NCBI GenBank assembly: GCA_003833135.1
Contig: QZLH01000485.1
Location: 7,785 to 71,784, forward strand
DNA: 64,000 nt
Direction of reading: 5' to 3'
Origin: Oehlia diaphana
Taxonomy: Eukaryota > Glomeromycota > Glomeromycetes > Glomerales > Glomeraceae
Shown piece by piece: positions 59,061-64,000 of the stretch (the stretch's first letter is position 1; the number at the start of each line of letters is the position of its first letter). A model generated the notes under the pieces. It searched no databases. It was not told the origin of the DNA and saw only the letters and a program-made list of their open reading frames with translations. The position numbers were made by a program, and so were the translations under genes.

Positions 59061-61095
59061 CAGTATATACAAAGATCCGAACCGAAAAAAAATTATTGAT
59101 TGATTTAACTAAAATGAGTAAGATATGTGAACAATGTTTTTTTCTTTTTGCGCCATACTAAATCATACTAAAAAGAGGCTTAAAAAAAAATTACGTAAGA
59201 AATTTTTTTTGTTTCGAATTTAACTGGCAACCAAAACCTTATCATTAGGGTCGACAAAAATGACATCACAATATGTTCTTTTACGAAGATTCTATTTTTT
59301 ATTAGCCAATTAAAAAAAAGATGATGATGAAATGTGTGATCATTAATACATCATAAACTTCATAAACTTCATAAACTTCATAAATGTATAAAATTTATAA
59401 AACTGTGCCATATTTTTATAACCTCCGGTCTATTAATGTATTTTTTAAACCATCAAAATTGTATATAATTAACGATAAAACTTTCTATGTAAGCTCCGGA
59501 AGATAATAATAATAGTAATGATAGTATTTTTCCAACTATGGTTTATTAATGCCATGTATGTTTCGCCTTAATGAATTTCCTAAATATAGTGACGCAAAAA
59601 ATTTAAAATTACAATGTTAAAAAATCTTATGCCCGATACGGCTAGTAAAGACTGGGGTATATCCAAGTACAGAAATTCTAATATTCCCAATTTTAGTGCG
59701 TAATTAAAAAATTAAAATAATAACTATTTATTATTTAATCTTTAATTGCGTTACCCATTGTGATCAAATCTGTTTGGGTCTACGGTCATCACTCTTTCAG
59801 AGAAATAAAATCTATTCAGAGCGAGGTTTTACTTTTGAACACCATAAATTTAATCTTGAACACTGTCTGACCCATTCTAACACTATAAATAAAAGAATGA
59901 GAATTTGTATGTTCTTGGTCGTTTGTGAGACGAAGAAAAAATTTGTGGTACGTGAATATGTTCAATTTATATTATTACCCGAATTATGGGATAAATCATG
60001 AAGATCATTTTATTTAAGGTAAAATTTTCCAGAATAAGTTATATCATTGAATGTTATATATTTGAAAAAAGTGCATTGTATGAACTTACCAAAAATAATA
60101 AAATCAAAAATATATAAATAAATCAAATGAGAATTTTCAACATTTTTCAGATTTTCTCACTTAATCAATGCTAGATGAATAGATGAAACGATTGAAGCGT
60201 GTTTCGTTTTATTAGGTGATTTATATATATATGTTCAACAAAGAACCATTAATTATTATTGATGTTGTATACAAACACGTGTGGCGTATATTTAACAGCG
60301 TATTAAATTGAATTCTAAATTATACTCAAAATGGAAAATATCTATACGAAGATGAAACAATGTTGTCAACAAATCACAATATCCTAAACCATGATTTCTC
60401 CTCGATCTGCTAAACTTTCCGACACTTCTAATCTAAGGAATTATTTGAAAAATAATTTTGACATATTATTAAAATTTTTTAATTTTTTGTTCTTTATATT
60501 TCACGCTTTCTAAAAATTATCGTCAATTTGGTGAATCAACGTTTATTTTATTTTATTTTATTTTTTTTTTTTAAAAAAAAATTCACTCTTAAGCTTATAA
60601 TTATACTATTCCGCCCGACCTGTAGATATTCCCAATAAGAAGGTAATGGATTTTGCTTTCCGGTAATGATTGATTATGTTTAGAAGATATAATCTTCACT
60701 AGCGATCTTTAGGGATTGAGTATCCCGTTATTTCAATTTTGTTTTTTGATACAAATGATGTAATGTTGTTAGTACCCGACGATGAAGATTAACGAGTTGA
60801 TTAGTTGACCCTAGAATGGTAAAACCCAAAAAGTTCATTTTTTGACATTACTGCAAGGACATACTGTATAGTCAAATTTATGCGATTAATTATTAAAAAC
60901 GACAAAACTACAGCACCGCTTTAATAATAAATTTTTAACAACAATGAGAAATTATCACTTCAAATAATTTAATTAACCTAATTAATAATAATAAATGTAT
61001 GAATAATCATAAAATATATTTAATAATTTCATTTATAATAAAAAAAAAATACAAATAATATATCTAATACTTAATAATATTTTGTATTCTACCAT
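59061..61095. other. Intergenic sequence
   Basis: No gene supported. A 75-codon plus frame at 59774-60001 has no domain. A 9-bp tandem repeat is at 59352-59386. Confidence 0.5.
59352..59386. repeat. 9-bp tandem repeat
   Basis: Four copies of CATAAACTT, the last changed to CATAAATGT. Confidence 0.85.
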
Positions 61096-62031
61096 CTAAA
61101 CAATAGTAACATCAATTTGAATTATTTCAAAAGATTTAGTAAAAAATAAACCAAATTCATTTTCAGTTCTACAAGAAACTTCAACTTGTTTAGCTACAAC
61201 TTTTTTGACACCAGATTTTGCAAGAATGAAATCTTGTAATTTCTTTAGATTATTACTTTGTAACAAAAATTGAATATCAGGTAAATCTTCTTCGTTATCA
61301 TTAACTTCTTCTTTCTTATCAGAATTAAATAATTTCGAATTAGATGTTGAGTAAGAGAAAGATGAATTAAAAGAACGATTCGAATGAGATTGTGAAGAAT
61401 AAGGAAGATAAATCCATTCATGTGGATCCGTCAAATGCTCAAGTTCTGTTGTAATATTCTTAGATGTAACTACGTTTGGTGTCAAGTAAAATGTTACTTG
61501 TTGATGTCCACGTTTAGCATGGCGTTTCAAATAAGGAAGAATGACATCTTGAATCAAAGTATCCAATCTATAGATAACAAAAAAAAAAGTCAAGAAAGAA
61601 ATATTTTTTTTTTTACGTAGAATTCAAAGTGTATAATACCTTTTTATAGCGTTATTAATAACAGTATCTTTTAAAGAATTTTTATAATCTTTATAAGGAG
61701 CAGAGAATTCGCCAATAATAGATTCATAACTAGGTAAATTATCATCTTCATTATCATCTTCAACTATATTATCATAAGGTATACGAAATTCTTTCAATTG
61801 TAATTCAATAACTTCTTTAGCAACATTTCCTGGTACTAACAATTTACCATAACGAAGGTAGTCTATAATAACGCTAAATGCTAAAGGATTATGATCAATA
61901 AATATTTCATTTTTTGATGATGCTGATGAAAAGAGGGAATATAATTCATTATTTGGATATTTCTTTACTAAATCTTCTGATATTTCAAATTTGGTTCCTC
62001 CTACGTTAAAGATTACATTATTTTTTGACAT
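61096..62031 (-). CDS. BTB/POZ (potassium-channel T1-type) domain protein
   Basis: Two exons, 62031-61640 and 61567-61096, join in phase (AG|A) through a 72-bp intron and encode 287 residues. Residues ~5-85 are a T1-type BTB: VIFNVGGTKFEISEDLVKKY, then EIFIDHNPLAFSVIIDYLRY with the expected NVGGT start and R-x-F/Y-x-x-I-L-D-Y-L-R-like core, and LQLKEFRIPY. An acidic linker (NIVEDDNEDDNLPSYESI) follows. The rest has no named domain: RLDTLIQDVILPYLKRHAKR, a stretch HLTDPHEWIYLPY, a Ser-rich loop and VEVSCRTENEFGLFFTKSFE. Proteins of this kind, like animal KCTD proteins, form oligomers and often serve Cullin-3 ligases. No channel helices are present. The target is unknown. A TATA-like AATAAATAG lies ~85 bp upstream. 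Confidence 0.88.
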
Positions 62032-62112
62032 TTTTGATGTTAAATCTTTGAAGATATTTTTTTTATGAAGAAGGAAATAAAAAAGAATATAAAAGAATGA
62101 TAAACAAGAAAG

Positions 62113-62121
62113 CTATTTATT
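62113..62121 (-). promoter_or_regulatory. TATA-like element of T1-BTB gene
   Basis: AATAAATAG on the minus strand, ~85 bp upstream of the ATG at 62031. Confidence 0.35.
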
Positions 62122-62821
62122 GTGTAATCATGTGTCACTGATTTTGCTGCGGCAAGTCTGATAACAGGGAAACTCTTTATTTAGCTATTTTTGTATGAAT
62201 AGTCCCGTGGATCAACAAATAGTTTAAGTGATCACATAAAGATATCTTTCGCATTGAAAGAAAAAAAAGAAAACTTCTTTTTGTGTTATTATTTTTATTT
62301 TATTATTTTCTTCTATAAAGACGAAAATTGTACATACTAATCTCCAATTACGGTTAAATAAAAAATAATGTTTCGATTGTTTCAATAAGAAAATTCTTGT
62401 TGTCAAATCGTATTCGGTCACATAAATAAATAACATTATCTTTAAAATTTTAGATCGAAATGATATGGTGCGCGAAAATCAAATTTTCAGCCATAAAGGA
62501 AATAAATCTAAATTTGATCAAACAACGACGATTTTCCCAAAAAACTCGAAATAAAAAAAAAATTTCATTACGTATAAACGCAAAAATTTCTTATATAAGT
62601 TCAACATATTTTTCCTGCTTCCAATTTTTTTTCTTTTCGATATATTTATAAATAAATAGCTATTATAAATAATTTTTTTAACTCAAATACAAATACAATA
62701 AATATAATAAATATAATTCTTTAATTTTTAATAAATATCATTTTTTTTTTCGAATTTCTCGCGTTTTCAACTTATTTCCTTGGTCTTAAAAACGCAAATA
62801 ACCATTTAATAATTCGCAATC
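62122..62821. other. Divergent promoter region
   Basis: It lies between the BTB gene (-) and the flotillin gene (+). A TATAAATAAATAG element near 62647 is ~165 bp before the flotillin ATG. Short frames here (62224-62436, 62460-62651) are unsupported. Confidence 0.45.
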
Positions 62822-64000
62822 ATGTACAGAGTCAGGTAAAGATCATTTACTTGTCTCATTAATTAATTATTAATTTATTTTGTATTCATCCGTGTTTATT
62901 AATTTAATAGTAATCCCAATCAGTACTTGGTAAAGACTGGTGCTTTCGTTAATGATGTCAAATTGTTAAAGAAGTCTTTCGTATTTCCAGGTAAACACAT
63001 GATACTTCTTCTTATTCACAATTCAATTATAATTTCTTATGCTTCTTTTGTATATTTTTATTTTTCTAAATTTTCACAGGTCAAAGGTCTATATTCTTTG
63101 ACATAACACCTGCAAACTATACACTTCAATTACAAGCTATGACAACTGAAAAATTAGAATTTAATTTACCGGCTGTATTTACCATAGGACCAAAAGATGA
63201 GAAAAAGGCATTAGAACGCTATGCAAAATTATTAGCAACGAATGGTAAAAATAGTGAACATGTAAAAGAATTAGTTAGAGGTATCATTGAGGGTGAAACG
63301 AGAGTTATAGCTGCTGCTACGACTATGGAAGAAATCTTTCAAGAAAGAAAAAGTTTTAAAGAACAAGTTATTAAAAATGTTCAAGCTGAATTGGATCAAT
63401 TCGGTTTATTCATTTATAATGCTAATGTTAAGCAACTTCAAGACACTCAAGGCTCTGAATATTTTGCTTATATGGTATGTATATTTTGAAAAAAGTGAAA
63501 CTAAAATGATCACGTGACTAAAATTTTCTTTTAATTATAGCGTATGAAAACTCATGAAGGCGCTGTAAATAAAGCTAAAGTTGATGTTGCTGAAGCTAAA
63601 TATAAGGGAGATGTTGGTGCTAAAGAACGTGAAGGTCTTACACGTCAAGAAACGGCAAAGATTGAATCTGACACTGTTATTATAGAAAATGAACGCAAGG
63701 TGCAAGTAGCAGAAGCTGAGATGAATCTGGAAACAAAAAAATCGGAATATGAAAAGAAAATAAAACTCGCAAGTATTGAAGCAACTCAAGCTGCAAAAAT
63801 GCGTGAAAGTGAATTACAAAAACAAGTTGAAGAACGTAGATTATTATCAGAAACAGAAAGATTACGTGTACAATATGTTGCCAAAGCTACAGCAGAATTT
63901 GAAGCTTCTAAAGCTGTTGCAAATGCCAAACTATATACTTCACAAAAAGATGCAGAGGCTCAATTGTGTTTAAAACAAAAAGAAGCTGAAGGTTCTTTAG
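62822..64000 (+). CDS. Flotillin-family protein, cut by the window edge
   Basis: The exons are 62822-62835 (only 14 bp, encoding MYRV plus two bases), 62911-62990, 63080-63474 and 63541 to the edge. All are in phase, giving 316 residues with the stop outside the window. The N-terminus [20 protein letters not shown] is typical of flotillins/reggies. The SPFH domain follows: [60 protein letters not shown] and [19 protein letters not shown]. From ~190 a long charged heptad-like flotillin helix begins ([20 protein letters not shown]), rich in A, E and K, with repeats such as [17 protein letters not shown] and [18 protein letters not shown]. Flotillins coat the cytosolic face of lipid-ordered plasma-membrane domains and oligomerise. 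In fungi they often mark sterol-rich tips. It is the second SPFH gene in the window, not a close copy of the stomatin gene. Confidence 0.93.

Overview
The window looks like a piece of nuclear genome from an arbuscular mycorrhizal fungus, most likely Rhizophagus or a close relative (Glomeromycotina). The grounds are very high A+T, short GT-AG introns of about 40-110 bp, and a gene set typical of that lineage: MATA-HMG-box genes, a BTB-TLDc protein, two F-box/LRR proteins, a BTB (T1-type) protein and a division-2 chitin synthase. Small TA-flanked inverted-repeat elements lie between the genes. The species is inferred from content only; no database search was possible.

Layout. 1-11.2 kb holds three HMG-box genes (two on -, one on +) in otherwise AT-rich DNA. 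11.2-19.3 kb is gene-poor and carries several MITE-like elements plus a pair of diverged 450-bp direct repeats. 19.3-25.8 kb carries a small eight-exon gene of unknown function (-), a BTB-BACK-TLDc gene (-) and an F-box/LRR gene (+). 27.7-28.2 kb holds a small secreted protein gene (-). 28.3-31.5 kb contains MITEs and a broken gene relic. 33.1-37.8 kb holds an F-box/LRR gene (-) and a ten-exon stomatin-family SPFH gene (+) that no single long ORF reveals. 38.3-51.9 kb is an almost CpG-free, extremely AT-rich block. It contains a decayed PIF/Harbinger-type element with a nested MITE, a 444-bp assembly gap flanked by identical 203-bp copies, and a 521-bp near-perfect palindrome whose arms differ partly by CpG-to-TpG/CpA changes. 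52.9-57.0 kb holds a two-exon gene fusing ankyrin repeats to a chitin synthase. 57.6-64 kb holds a six-exon seven-TM receptor-like gene (-), a BTB (T1-type) gene (-), and a flotillin gene (+) that runs off the right edge.

How the genes relate. There is no operon logic. Themes are putative ubiquitin-ligase adaptors (two F-box proteins, two BTB proteins), membrane-scaffold SPFH proteins (stomatin, flotillin), cell-wall synthesis (Ank-chitin synthase) and DNA-binding HMG proteins. Most gene starts have a TATA-like element 55-105 bp upstream of the ATG, often followed by a pyrimidine-rich leader. Exon structures were read by eye from splice signals and frame continuity; transcript data were not available.
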